From contig DZDC01000045.1 in NCBI GenBank assembly GCA_022736595.1, forward strand, positions 1-18,817: DNA of 18,817 nt. The letters run 5' to 3'. The notes below the pieces were generated by a model that was not told where the DNA came from, ran no database searches, and saw only the letters and a list, made by a program, of their open reading frames with translations. Positions 7,093 to 14,710 of this stretch are shown piece by piece. This DNA comes from Draconibacterium orientale. Its GTDB lineage: Bacteria; Bacteroidota; Bacteroidia; Bacteroidales; UBA1556. Numbering within the stretch: the first letter of the stretch is position 1; every line of letters begins with the position of its first letter. Made by a program: the position numbers and the translations under genes.

Positions 7093-7176
7093 TACCCAGG
7101 GCCGGGATCGAACCGGCACGAGTGTTACCTCATTGGTGTTTGAGACCAACGCGTCTACCAATTCCGCCACCTGGGC
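7093..7176 (-). tRNA. tRNA-Leu (anticodon CAA)
   Basis: An 84-nt class II tRNA. Acceptor GCCCAGG pairs with CCTGGGT (the first pair is a G-U wobble) and the discriminator is A. The D-arm contains AATTGGTAGA. The anticodon arm is TTGGT-CTCAAAC-ACCAA, so the anticodon is CAA, reading UUG. A long variable arm of 15 nt (TGAGGTAACACTCGT) and a T-arm GCCGG-TTCGATC-CCGGC follow. CCA is not encoded. A -7 box lies 16 bases upstream. Confidence 0.97.
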
Positions 7177-7191
7177 TTGGTTTTGGAGGTG

Positions 7192-7199
7192 CAAAGATA
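7192..7199 (-). promoter_or_regulatory. -7 box of tRNA-Leu
   Basis: The minus strand reads TATCTTTG, a match to TAnnTTTG, 15 bases before the mature 5' end of the tRNA. This distance places the transcription start a few bases upstream of the tRNA. No clear -33 element is seen. Confidence 0.6.
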
Positions 7200-7260
7200 A
7201 AAAAATATGTTTTACTATATCGTTTCTAAAATAAATTGTATAATCATGATACTGTGATAC

Positions 7261-8742
7261 TTATGTTTTTTCTTGTACCAAATTCCTGAAAAACGACTTC
7301 AAAGAAAGCAGTTTTAACCCCATCGCCAAGAGTAAGATGGCCACCCCACTGCCTAGTATCTGCCAAAGTATGTTGAAATGAGTTTGCTTTAAAAAGTAAA
7401 CCAATAGTACCGCAAATAGAATAAACGACAACAGTTTTACCACATACATCCAATCCAACTTCAACTTTAAAATACGCACTGCCAAATATACCTGTGCCAA
7501 CGCCATTACCCATTGCACAACAAAACTACTCACCGAAGCGCCAATGGCTTTGAACGGAGGTACCAAAATAAAATTGAGCGTAAATACCAATACAATCCCA
7601 AATAAAGCCATCAGGTTGAGTCGCTTCAAATTGCCATTGGCCGTAAGCAAGGTGCCAAAAATATAGGTAATGCTGCTGGCAACAAAGGTCCACATCAAAA
7701 TCTTAAAAATAATCGCTGTTTCGTGCATGCGCAATTGGTATTGAATCAATGTTTCGGAACTATGCTGGCTGTATAAAAGTTGCATAATGGGTTCAGCATA
7801 AAAAAGGGAGATGGCTGCCACCGTCACGCTGACCAAAAACAAAAGATTAAAACTCATCTTCACCAATCCACCCACCTCTTGGCCTTCCTTCAACAAGCGC
7901 GAAAACATGGGTAGCAACAGGGCCGCAAACAAATATCCCGACATATTATTGGCCACATCCAAAAGCCGAAAAGCAGAGGCATAAATACCCGCTTGCAACT
8001 CACCATCCTCGGGCAACAGCCGCTCAATAAAAATAGTATCCACCCGGCTGTAAAGTCCCATCAAGAGAATTAAGGTGGCATAGGGCAAGCTGCTCTTGAT
8101 GATGGCTCTATAAAAAGTGAAATTCCACTTACTCCAGCTAAACTGCACCTTCTGATATACCACCAAAAAGGTAACCAAAGCGGTAAGAAGATAGGCCACA
8201 GTTTGAGAATACACAAACCATGCGATTTCAAAATTGGGAAAATACCCGCTCCAAAGCAAAATACTGCAAAGCATAATCATAATCATCCGATCCAACACCG
8301 AAATAAAACTGTCGGTTTTGAAAAGTAATAAAGCCGAAATATTGCTCCTCAAATAAAGAATCAGCGCCAATAAAAATTGATTAAACCCAATGATTACTAG
8401 CAAAAACATCTGCTCGCTATCGAAACCAATCATCCAGCCAGCCAGTAAAATTATAAAGAAATAAAGCAAAGAAAATACAAACCGAAGTACCAGCAGAGGG
8501 CTAAAATGTTTGTCGAGCAGGTGATTGTTTTGAGCAATATTGCGATTGTTGAAATTGGTAATTCCAAAATCTAAAAGAATTTGAAAGACAAAGGCAAAAT
8601 TGAGAATGGCAAAATAAAAACCATAATCTGCGGCTCCCACTTGGTTCTGCACAGCCCTGTCAATGCCAAAAACCCAAAAGGGCTTGATCAGAAAATTAAG
8701 GAAAAGAAGAAAGGCCAAATTGACCAGAAATTTTCGCTTCAT
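7261..8742 (-). CDS. Polysaccharide flippase (MOP superfamily, Wzx-like)
   Basis: A 493-residue polytopic membrane protein. Hydrophobic segments run almost throughout, about 12-14 transmembrane helices, in the pattern of the polysaccharide biosynthesis/oligosaccharide flippase family: an N-terminal KRKFLVNLAFLLFLNFLIKPFWVFGIDRAVQNQVG, then the GAADYGFYFAILNFAFVFQILLDFGITNFNNRNIA stretch typical of Wzx-like proteins. The middle has the IYASAFRLLDVANNMSGYLFAALLLPMFSRLL segment. It probably flips a lipid-linked glycan across the inner membrane. No glycosyltransferases or polymerase lie next to it, so the glycan cannot be guessed. ATG 8742 is preferred over 8787 because a canonical -7 box (8785-8792) overlaps the latter. 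Its divergent neighbour is carbamate kinase. Confidence 0.9.
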   Translation of the reverse strand: MKRKFLVNLAFLLFLNFLIKPFWVFGIDRAVQNQVGAADYGFYFAILNFAFVFQILLDFGITNFNNRNIAQNNHLLDKHFSPLLVLRFVFSLLYFFIILLAGWMIGFDSEQMFLLVIIGFNQFLLALILYLRSNISALLLFKTDSFISVLDRMIMIMLCSILLWSGYFPNFEIAWFVYSQTVAYLLTALVTFLVVYQKVQFSWSKWNFTFYRAIIKSSLPYATLILLMGLYSRVDTIFIERLLPEDGELQAGIYASAFRLLDVANNMSGYLFAALLLPMFSRLLKEGQEVGGLVKMSFNLLFLVSVTVAAISLFYAEPIMQLLYSQHSSETLIQYQLRMHETAIIFKILMWTFVASSITYIFGTLLTANGNLKRLNLMALFGIVLVFTLNFILVPPFKAIGASVSSFVVQWVMALAQVYLAVRILKLKLDWMYVVKLLSFILFAVLLVYFLKQTHFNILWQILGSGVAILLLAMGLKLLSLKSFFRNLVQEKT

Positions 8743-8784
8743 AGCAAAGCTTATTTGGGCAGAACACGTAAAAATACAACCCAA

Positions 8785-8792
8785 CAAAGGTA
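8785..8792 (-). promoter_or_regulatory. -7 box of the flippase gene
   Basis: The minus strand reads TACCTTTG, a full match to TAnnTTTG, 42 bases upstream of ATG 8742. It decides against the upstream ATG at 8787. No convincing -33 element is visible. Confidence 0.5.
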
Positions 8793-8833
8793 AAAAATAT
8801 GTTATAGAATTAACTGAATCACTTAAATATTAT

Positions 8834-8841
8834 TAGCTTTG
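8834..8841 (+). promoter_or_regulatory. -7 box of the carbamate kinase operon
   Basis: TAGCTTTG matches TAnnTTTG. Initiation just after it would leave a leader of about 155 bases before the ATG at 9004. The reading frame of carbamate kinase stays open upstream into the box, but translation from there is impossible if this is the promoter. The leader has no obvious hairpin or known riboswitch. Confidence 0.45.
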
Positions 8842-9003
8842 CCGCCCGTTTGGTTCCTTTTGTTTTTTCTTTTTCAGTTACTTAGGTGGTTTGTTAAAGA
8901 ATTTTCAAAAGGTTCTGAGTTTTTAGACCTCTTCAACGTGGACCTCAAAACCTCACCAACGAAAATTGTTTTGACCTCAATAAAATCGACCATAACTCTG
9001 TTT

Positions 9004-9945
9004 ATGAATAAATTAGCCGTAATAGCTCTTGGAGGAAATGCACTGCTCAACAGCGGTCAGAGAGGAACCAAAGAAGAGCAAATTGCCAATGTTAAAGCAG
9101 CCTGCGAGCACATCGCCGACCTTTATAGCCTTGGTTACCAAATCGTAATTGGACATGGCAACGGCCCTCAGGTGGGCAATGTACTGCTCCAAAACGAAGC
9201 TGGATTCAACACCTTCGAAATCCCTAAACAACCCATGGACATTTGCGTTGCCGAAACCCAGGGCTCCATTGGATATATGATTGAACAACAGCTTCATAAT
9301 ATTTTTGTACAACGTCAGATTCAAACCAACATCATTAGCCTCATCAGTCAGGTGGTGGTGGAAGAAAACGACCCTGCTTTTCTCAACCCCACCAAACCAG
9401 TGGGGCCTTACTACCTCGAGGAAGATCTCGATAGCATGAAAGAGCAAGGCTGGAAATTTAACGAAGACCCTCGCGGACGAGGCTGGAGACGTGTGGTGGC
9501 CTCTCCAAAACCCACCGAAATTAGAAACTGGCAAATCATCGAAACTTTAGCCCGTCAGGGTAATGTGGTCATCGCAGCCGGTGGCGGTGGAATTCCTGTT
9601 ATCAAGCAACAAAACCAAATGCTTCAAGGCATCGAAGCTGTGATCGACAAAGACCTCGCCAGCGCAACCTTGGCTATCAACATCAAAGCCGATGCCTTTT
9701 TCATCCTCACCGATATTGCCAATGTCTTCATCAATTTCAACAGCCCTCAACAGCAAAAACTCAATAACGTGGGCGTTCAGGAAATGAAAAAACACCTACA
9801 AGACGGTCAATTTACCGAAGGCAGTATGGCTCCTAAAGTTAGAGCTGCCTTGATGTTTTGCGAATCATCAGGCAACCAAACCATCATCACTGACTTGGCA
9901 TCGCTTAAAGATTTCGGATCGGGAACTTGTATCGTAAATGATTAA
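9004..9945 (+). CDS. arcC: Carbamate kinase
   Basis: A 313-residue member of the amino-acid kinase family, normal length for carbamate kinase. It makes ATP from carbamoyl phosphate and ADP in the cytoplasm. Motifs seen: the N-terminal phosphate-binding AVIALGGNALL, then GHGNGPQVGNVLLQ, the substrate-region PMDICVAETQGSIGYMIEQ, the glycine-rich VIAAGGGGIPVI, and DKDLASATLA with LTDIANVFINF for nucleotide binding. The start at ATG 9004 (MNKLAVIALGG) is where the family begins; the in-frame extension to 8839 is not conserved-looking and overlaps the promoter box. An ornithine carbamoyltransferase gene follows after 28 bases, so the pair can convert citrulline plus phosphate to ornithine, CO2, ammonia and ATP. 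No arginine deiminase or antiporter gene is nearby. Confidence 0.96.
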   Translation: MNKLAVIALGGNALLNSGQRGTKEEQIANVKAACEHIADLYSLGYQIVIGHGNGPQVGNVLLQNEAGFNTFEIPKQPMDICVAETQGSIGYMIEQQLHNIFVQRQIQTNIISLISQVVVEENDPAFLNPTKPVGPYYLEEDLDSMKEQGWKFNEDPRGRGWRRVVASPKPTEIRNWQIIETLARQGNVVIAAGGGGIPVIKQQNQMLQGIEAVIDKDLASATLAINIKADAFFILTDIANVFINFNSPQQQKLNNVGVQEMKKHLQDGQFTEGSMAPKVRAALMFCESSGNQTIITDLASLKDFGSGTCIVND

Positions 9946-9960
9946 TTAACAAACTAATAT

Positions 9961-9965
9961 AGGAG
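9961..9965 (+). promoter_or_regulatory. Shine-Dalgarno of the ornithine carbamoyltransferase gene
   Basis: AGGAG lies 8 bases before ATG 9974. It stands out because most genes in this window lack a recognisable Shine-Dalgarno sequence, as is common in Bacteroidota. It supports separate, strong initiation of the second gene of the operon. Confidence 0.6.
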
Positions 9966-9973
9966 AAATCAAC

Positions 9974-10975
9974 ATGGCTTATAACTTACGCAACCGTAAC
10001 TTTTTAAAACTTTTGGACTTCACTCCCAAAGAAATCAAATTTTTACTCGACCTCTCCATGGACCTTAAAAAGGCCAAATATGCAGGCACCGAGCAACAAA
10101 CCTTAAAAGGCAAAAACATTGCCCTTATTTTCGAAAAAGACTCCACCCGCACCCGTTGCGCCTTTGAAGTGGCGGCCAAAGATCAAGGAGCTCACGTGAC
10201 TTACCTCGGCCCTTCAGGCTCGCAAATTGGTAAAAAAGAGTCCATGAAAGATACTGCCCGCGTTTTGGGTCGTATGTACGATGGCATCGAATACCGTGGT
10301 TACGCTCAGAAGATTGTGGAAGAATTGGGTCAATATGCTGGCGTTCCTGTTTGGAATGGTCTAACCACCGAATTTCACCCTACCCAAATCCTGGCCGACT
10401 TCCTTACCATGATGGAACATAGCGACAAACCTTTGAATAAAGTGGCTTTTTGCTACCTCGGCGATGCCCGCAACAATATGGGCAACTCCTTGATGGTGGG
10501 TGCCGCTAAAATGGGGATGGATTTCAGAGCCTGCGCTCCTAAATCAGTTTGGCCTGAGGAATCATTGGTAAAACAATGTCAAGAAATTGCTAAAGAAACT
10601 GGAGCTAAAATCACCCTCACCGAAAAAGTGGAAGAAGGCGTTAAAGGCTGCGATTTCCTTTATACCGACGTTTGGGTATCCATGGGCGAACCTGCTGAAG
10701 TATGGGAAAGCCGCATCAAAATGCTAAAACCCTATCAAGTAAACATGGAAGCCATTAAATTAACCGGCAACCCTAACGTTAAATTTCTCCACTGTTTACC
10801 CGCTTTCCACAACCGCGAAACCACCATGGGAGAAGAAATTTTTCAAAAATACGGTCTCGATGGAATGGAAGTAACCGAAGACGTTTTCGAATCCAAACAC
10901 AGTATCGTTTTTGATGAAGCCGAAAACCGCCTACATACCATCAAAGCCATCATGGTGGCTACCCTCGGAGCATAG
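9974..10975 (+). CDS. arcB: Ornithine carbamoyltransferase (probably catabolic)
   Basis: A 333-residue enzyme that interconverts ornithine plus carbamoyl phosphate with citrulline plus phosphate. The carbamoyl-phosphate site STRTR is at residues 57-61, HPTQ at 135-138, the ornithine loop VSMG at about 235-238, and the catalytic HCLPAFH from residue 273. These are the motifs of true ornithine carbamoyltransferase, not of the acetyl- or succinyl-ornithine enzyme often used by Bacteroidota for arginine synthesis. The length suits the ArcB/ArgF family. The position directly after carbamate kinase, with a 28-base gap and an own Shine-Dalgarno, points to the catabolic direction; argF would be the name if it acts in biosynthesis. 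A hairpin terminator follows. Confidence 0.95.
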   Translation: MAYNLRNRNFLKLLDFTPKEIKFLLDLSMDLKKAKYAGTEQQTLKGKNIALIFEKDSTRTRCAFEVAAKDQGAHVTYLGPSGSQIGKKESMKDTARVLGRMYDGIEYRGYAQKIVEELGQYAGVPVWNGLTTEFHPTQILADFLTMMEHSDKPLNKVAFCYLGDARNNMGNSLMVGAAKMGMDFRACAPKSVWPEESLVKQCQEIAKETGAKITLTEKVEEGVKGCDFLYTDVWVSMGEPAEVWESRIKMLKPYQVNMEAIKLTGNPNVKFLHCLPAFHNRETTMGEEIFQKYGLDGMEVTEDVFESKHSIVFDEAENRLHTIKAIMVATLGA

Positions 10976-10996
10976 TTTTCAAACTATATATTTTCC

Positions 10997-11033
10997 AAAA
11001 GCCTGTAAATGATTTTTACAGGCTTTTATTTTG
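10997..11033 (+). terminator. Terminator of the carbamate kinase operon
   Basis: A 13-bp stem, arm AAAAGCCTGTAAA at 10997-11009 paired with 11015-11027, has a 5-nt loop and is followed by a T-rich stretch (ATTTTG). It lies 22 bases after the stop codon of the ornithine carbamoyltransferase gene. Confidence 0.85.
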
Positions 11034-11037
11034 TCCC

Positions 11038-11045
11038 TATATTTG
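11038..11045 (+). promoter_or_regulatory. -7 box of the beta-barrel/RNase H pair
   Basis: TATATTTG matches TAnnTTTG and lies directly after the preceding terminator. It would give a leader of about 90 bases to ATG 11143. A -33 TTTG at the usual spacing is not seen. Confidence 0.45.
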
Positions 11046-11142
11046 TACCAACTAAATAAGCCTAAACAAATAAGAATTCTGACCACCAAAATCTCTTGTA
11101 AAAAACGATGATTCTTGGCGATTTAAAAAGATAAAATAACAA

Positions 11143-11763
11143 ATGAGTAGATTCAAAACCTTTCCACTGATTCTTTTGTTGATAGTCGTTTTCGGTTTTC
11201 AACTTTGGTCGCAAGATTTTAAAGCTGGAGCCCAATTTGGAATTGCAGCAACACAAGTCACTGGGGACCAACTTAGTGGATATAATAAAGTGGGTCCGAT
11301 GATGGGCATTTTCGTAAACCACGATTTAGGCAATTTTACCTTCTTTCAACTCGAAATGAATTATATTCAAAAAGGAAGTCGCAAAAACGCGCAACCGGAT
11401 AAAGGCATCTACGACAGCTATTTACTTCGGCTCAATTACATCGAAATGCCTGTTATTTTTGGCTATCGTTTCAACAGCAAATTTCAGATGCTCCTTGCCA
11501 TTCAAGGTGCTTACTTGATCAATTACCGCCAAAAAGACAGCTACGGTTTTTTCGATCCCGATCCCACAGTTCCAGGATTCAAAAAATTTGAGTTATCGGG
11601 CATGGCAGGCCTCAATTTTCAATTTGCTGATAATGCATGGGTTAGTTTCCGATTTAGCTACAGCATTCTCCCTTTGCGCCCTCGACCCGATAATCCAACG
11701 GCCTATTACGACCAAGGCCAATTTAACGATGTGCTTTCCACATCCCTTCAATATCGATTTTAA
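11143..11763 (+). CDS. Outer-membrane beta-barrel protein (PorT-like)
   Basis: A 206-residue protein with a signal peptide (MSRFK followed by a hydrophobic stretch up to residue 20, cleavage near LWSQ-DF). The mature part has alternating strands ending in aromatic residues: FKAGAQFGIAATQVTG, FTFFQLEMNYIQKGSR, YLLRLNYIEMPVIFGYRF, QMLLAIQGAYLINYR, and a final LSTSLQYRF with the terminal phenylalanine typical of outer-membrane barrels. This is the PorT/OMP_b-brl_2 pattern of Bacteroidota, with about eight strands. No specific function can be given. The RNase H gene begins 15 bases after its stop, so the two are likely co-transcribed, though no functional link is apparent. Confidence 0.85.
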   Translation: MSRFKTFPLILLLIVVFGFQLWSQDFKAGAQFGIAATQVTGDQLSGYNKVGPMMGIFVNHDLGNFTFFQLEMNYIQKGSRKNAQPDKGIYDSYLLRLNYIEMPVIFGYRFNSKFQMLLAIQGAYLINYRQKDSYGFFDPDPTVPGFKKFELSGMAGLNFQFADNAWVSFRFSYSILPLRPRPDNPTAYYDQGQFNDVLSTSLQYRF

Positions 11764-11778
11764 CAGCCCCTTATTTTA

Positions 11779-12417
11779 ATGGCAAAAAAACAAAAAACCT
11801 ATGTGGTATGGCAAGGCCACAAACCGGGCATATACTCCAGTTGGGATCTCTGCAAAAAACAAGTAGATGGCTTTTCCAAACCCATTTTTAAAGCTTTCGA
11901 TTCCTTTGAAATTGCCCAAAAAGCTTTTCAAGACAGACCCGATAAATACCTTAGCGAAAACTACATCGAGCCCACCATGCTGCTCAAAAACTTGAGCGAT
12001 AACCAACGAAAACCCATCCTAAAATCATTGAGCGTGGATGCCGCATGCAGTGGAAATCCAGGCGTACTCGAATACCAAGGGGTGGACACCGAAACAGGGA
12101 AGCTGATCTTTCACCAAGGCCCTTTTCCGCTGGGGACAGTAAATCTGGGCGAATTTTTAGCACTGGTACACGGACTTGCTTACCTCAAACAAATCAAAAG
12201 TACCGTTCCAGTTTATTCCGATTCGGTCACTGCCATAGCTTGGCTCCGTCGCAAAGCCATCAACACCAACCTTCCTCGCACCGAAAAAACGGAAGCTCTT
12301 TTTCAACTTATTGACCGTGCACTGGCATGGATCAAAAGTAACGAATGGACCAACCCCGTACTGAAATGGGAAACGGAAATGTGGGGCGAAATTCCTGCCG
12401 ATTTTGGGAGGAAATAA
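11779..12417 (+). CDS. Ribonuclease H1 with viroplasmin-like N-terminal domain
   Basis: A 212-residue enzyme that cleaves the RNA strand of RNA-DNA hybrids. The N-terminal 50 or so residues (YVVWQGHKPGIYSSWDLCKKQVDGFS) form the hybrid-binding domain shared with eukaryotic RNase H1 and caulimovirus viroplasmin. The catalytic domain starts near residue 80, with carboxylates D87 (SVDAACSGNPG), E125 (LGEFLALVHGL), D148 (VYSDS) and probably D208 (IPADFG), so it looks active. The C-terminus WGEIPADFGRK is the form seen in Bacteroidota members. The start at ATG 11779 fits the domain. It follows the beta-barrel gene closely and converges on recO. Confidence 0.93.
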   Translation: MAKKQKTYVVWQGHKPGIYSSWDLCKKQVDGFSKPIFKAFDSFEIAQKAFQDRPDKYLSENYIEPTMLLKNLSDNQRKPILKSLSVDAACSGNPGVLEYQGVDTETGKLIFHQGPFPLGTVNLGEFLALVHGLAYLKQIKSTVPVYSDSVTAIAWLRRKAINTNLPRTEKTEALFQLIDRALAWIKSNEWTNPVLKWETEMWGEIPADFGRK

Positions 12418-12419
12418 TC

Positions 12420-12480
12420 TATCCCTCGAAATTTGCCCCTCCCGATAACTATCGGGACTAAAGGGAGATTTCAAGGGATA
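12420..12480. repeat. Imperfect palindrome between convergent genes
   Basis: A 61-base structure. Outer arms at 12420-12434 and 12466-12480 pair at 13 of 15 positions, and an inner perfect hairpin reads CCCGATA-AC-TATCGGG (12441-12456). It begins three bases after the RNase H stop. It may act as a terminator, but no U-run follows, and it resembles dispersed palindromic repeats of Bacteroidota genomes. Only one copy is in the window. Confidence 0.6.
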
Positions 12481-12497
12481 AATCGACAAACCTCACC

Positions 12498-12536
12498 TTG
12501 CTTTTCCTCCTTTCAAGGCGGGAAAAAGAAAAGCAA
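12498..12536. terminator. Second hairpin, possible terminator for recO
   Basis: TTGCTTTTC at 12498-12506 pairs with GAAAAGCAA at 12528-12536, with a short CCT/AGG stem inside the loop. It is located 9 bases beyond the recO stop on the minus strand. There is no clear U-run on either side, so termination is uncertain. Confidence 0.4.
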
Positions 12537-12545
12537 ATAGCCCCT

Positions 12546-13262
12546 CTACTCTCCAAAAACCATCTCCAATACTTCCAAGCTTTTGAGGTCGCCCATCTCG
12601 GGTAAATGCAACCGAAAATATTGTAAAATAGACCGAAGTAAGGCACGTCTTTCTATGTGATTGATAGGACTTTGCCCCTCTTGGCTCAGCAAAAAATGCC
12701 ATTGCTTACTAAGCTCTTTATCAAGGGTGTAGCTGTGTTTTGGAATTTCAGTAAATGCACCGTTGAGCATATCAAAAAAAGGATGTTCCTGATTCCAATT
12801 GTTGTCAGGGTAAAAACCCAAATACCGACTCAATTGCATTAAAAAAATCAGGTGAAAATTAGCAACTTCCTTTTCGTTTAATCCCGAAAGCCGAACAATT
12901 TCTTCCAACAAAAAATCAAAAAATACTCCGTTGGCCTCCTCCTCTTGAATCACTTTTAATAGAATCTCAGCCATGAAAACGGCCACCGAACTCTTTACTA
13001 CAGAAGCATAAAGGGGATGCAAAACCACCAAGGGCGACAAGTCGCGAAGGGTCTGCAAATTTTGCTTTTCCCGATACTGAAATTCGAGCTCCAGTAACTG
13101 TAAACTCTGAAAAAAGCTCGGCGAAAACTTGCTCTTTTGCTTGCGAACGCCATGCACCATAAAACTCAACAATCCATACTGTCGCGAGTAGGTGGTGATA
13201 ATCACAGCCGATTCAGAATATTTAATCGACTTTAAAACAATGGCTTGGGCTTTTTGAAACAT
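12546..13262 (-). CDS. recO: DNA repair protein RecO
   Basis: A 238-residue cytoplasmic protein that helps RecR load RecA at single-stranded DNA gaps. The N-terminal OB-fold is recognisable: AIVLKSIKYSESAVIITTYSRQYGLLSFMVHGVRKQKSKF, the standard RecO opening, with the basic patch after it. A helical C-terminal region follows. The length matches the family; no CxxC zinc-finger cysteines are present, as in many Bacteroidota RecO proteins. The start ATG 13262 (MFQKAQAIVLK) is clear. The stop codon of the upstream hydrolase-like lipoprotein gene is only 4 bases before this start, so recO is very likely the second gene of that operon. Confidence 0.93.
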   Translation of the reverse strand: MFQKAQAIVLKSIKYSESAVIITTYSRQYGLLSFMVHGVRKQKSKFSPSFFQSLQLLELEFQYREKQNLQTLRDLSPLVVLHPLYASVVKSSVAVFMAEILLKVIQEEEANGVFFDFLLEEIVRLSGLNEKEVANFHLIFLMQLSRYLGFYPDNNWNQEHPFFDMLNGAFTEIPKHSYTLDKELSKQWHFLLSQEGQSPINHIERRALLRSILQYFRLHLPEMGDLKSLEVLEMVFGE

Positions 13263-13266
13263 AATG

Positions 13267-14472
13267 CTATAAGCCTTTTAAAAATGAATCGGGAAAATAC
13301 TGGAATTCAAGCGCATTATTCGAAAATCCCAACTCACGAGAGTGCATCAATTGTGCTTTGGCTTCTTCGGTAGATCCTTTTTGAAATAGCCATACACTTT
13401 TGAAAAACTGTAAATCCACATTCTCAGGTTCTATCTTCTGATAGGCCTGCATCAAAACTTCGCTTAGGGCAATTTGCTGGTTTTGCAAACTGTTTTGCAC
13501 CTGCTGATACAGCATTATTCCTAAAATGGATGCTACCCGCTGTTGGCTTGTAGATTGGAGAAAATCATTGCTTCGGTCTCCCGTTACCAATTGATCGATG
13601 TAATGGGAGGCTTCTTCCACTTTTGATTGTTGTAACAGTTCAAAATAATGCATGGCCTTATCTTTTTCACTGGCCATTAAAACTTTTTGCTGATCAAAAA
13701 ACGATTGCTGTTTCATTGCAAAGGCATGCAACAATTCGGAAGAACCTCCCTTGGTTTTGAAATCCCATTCAAGATTTTTAAATTGTTGATAAACTTGATT
13801 CCCTTGAGCAGCAAAATGAGGATTTGCGTTTTTTCTCCAAACAAAGTCCAAAGCACTTTCTAAGGTTTGTCTATTGGGCCAATGATGTTTTCCTTCAAAG
13901 AAAAAACTCATCAACTTTCTATTTTGAGTCACAGGATGGTCGGGAGTATAAAAAACCTCATAGAAATTAAAATCGCCAAAGCCCGCCACCAATGCCACGA
14001 GGCAAGAAGGAGGATTGGAGAGATCCACTCCCGCACCACACATCACCAATCCTTCCACCGCATTATGTTTTGCAAAGTCAGCCACCATACGTGCTGTACC
14101 ACTAAAACCCAATAAAATAATGGGTAAAGAGGGGTTCCCTAATTGAGTTCTTATTTGAGTAATGGCTTGCTGGATGAGCTCAGAAGACTGACTCATGCCA
14201 TTTTTTACCGTTGAAAGGGCAAAAAGAGCAAGGTGATGCTCCTGAGCATAGGTTTGTAAACTGTCCACAATAGGATTGGGTTTGCCCTGTGCATCCATAA
14301 TTATGGCTATGGCGGCTACTGAATCTTTAGGAATAAAAAAGTGCTGCACCCCATCGATATGCGGGCTTGGAGTGGAAATCGCAATGGGCTCCGCTTTGGT
14401 GGAATTCGGTGGGCTACAGGAGGCTATAATAAAGGCTATGGCCAAAAGAGAAAAAATAAATTGAGAATGCAT
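13267..14472 (-). CDS. Lipoprotein with alpha/beta-hydrolase-like domain
   Basis: A 401-residue predicted lipoprotein. The signal ends in the lipobox IASC with the cysteine at residue 19, followed by a Ser/Pro-rich linker. Residues from about 42 to 215 look like an alpha/beta hydrolase: AAIAIIMDAQGKPNPI as the first strand, then PIILLGFSGTARMVADFA with the nucleophile-elbow form G-x-S-x-x (serine at about residue 124), a VMCGAG strand, and a late GKHHWP that could supply the histidine. The acid residue is not assigned. The C-terminal half is helical with repeat-like segments (QQSKVEEASHYIDQL, AYQKIEPENVDLQFFKSVWLFQKG) that look like TPRs. It could be a periplasmic or surface esterase/peptidase-like protein; no substrate is inferred. 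ATG 14472 is chosen over 14553 because it gives the lipoprotein signal. recO follows directly. Confidence 0.72.
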   Translation of the reverse strand: MHSQFIFSLLAIAFIIASCSPPNSTKAEPIAISTPSPHIDGVQHFFIPKDSVAAIAIIMDAQGKPNPIVDSLQTYAQEHHLALFALSTVKNGMSQSSELIQQAITQIRTQLGNPSLPIILLGFSGTARMVADFAKHNAVEGLVMCGAGVDLSNPPSCLVALVAGFGDFNFYEVFYTPDHPVTQNRKLMSFFFEGKHHWPNRQTLESALDFVWRKNANPHFAAQGNQVYQQFKNLEWDFKTKGGSSELLHAFAMKQQSFFDQQKVLMASEKDKAMHYFELLQQSKVEEASHYIDQLVTGDRSNDFLQSTSQQRVASILGIMLYQQVQNSLQNQQIALSEVLMQAYQKIEPENVDLQFFKSVWLFQKGSTEEAKAQLMHSRELGFSNNALEFQYFPDSFLKGL

Positions 14473-14492
14473 AAAATCCAAATTAAGGTAGG

Positions 14493-14500
14493 CAAAAATA
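14493..14500 (-). promoter_or_regulatory. Candidate -7 box of the lipoprotein-recO operon
   Basis: The minus strand reads TATTTTTG, matching TAnnTTTG, about 20 bases before ATG 14472. A TTTG (14527-14530 on the minus strand) lies 26 bases further upstream, slightly beyond the usual spacing. Confidence 0.4.
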
Positions 14501-14625
14501 AGCACTATTGTCCGAATTGAACCATGCAAATGCTTCCAAAGAAATAAATACACGATAGTAATGCCCTTAATAAAAACATAACAAAGAAAAAAAAATAGGA
14601 TGGTGGTGGCAATGGCTGTTTTTTG

Positions 14626-14633
14626 TAATTTTG
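14626..14633 (+). promoter_or_regulatory. Candidate -7 box of the CorA-like gene
   Basis: TAATTTTG matches TAnnTTTG and would give a leader of about 70 bases to ATG 14711. No good -33 element is seen. Confidence 0.4.
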
Positions 14634-14710
14634 CCTACCGAGTTCTAAGGCAAATGTAAGAACTCCACATTCAGGATAAAACCAAGTATTAACCCTTAAT
14701 ATTTTCGCGG

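Noticed and set aside
8839..9003. A 55-codon in-frame N-terminal extension of carbamate kinase
   Set aside because: Carbamate kinases begin at the MNKLAVIALGG segment; the extension would start with TTG inside the predicted -7 box and has no family resemblance.
9013..9534. A long open frame on the minus strand within carbamate kinase
   Set aside because: It is wholly antisense to a clear enzyme gene, has no recognisable motif, and is explained by the codon pattern of the real gene.
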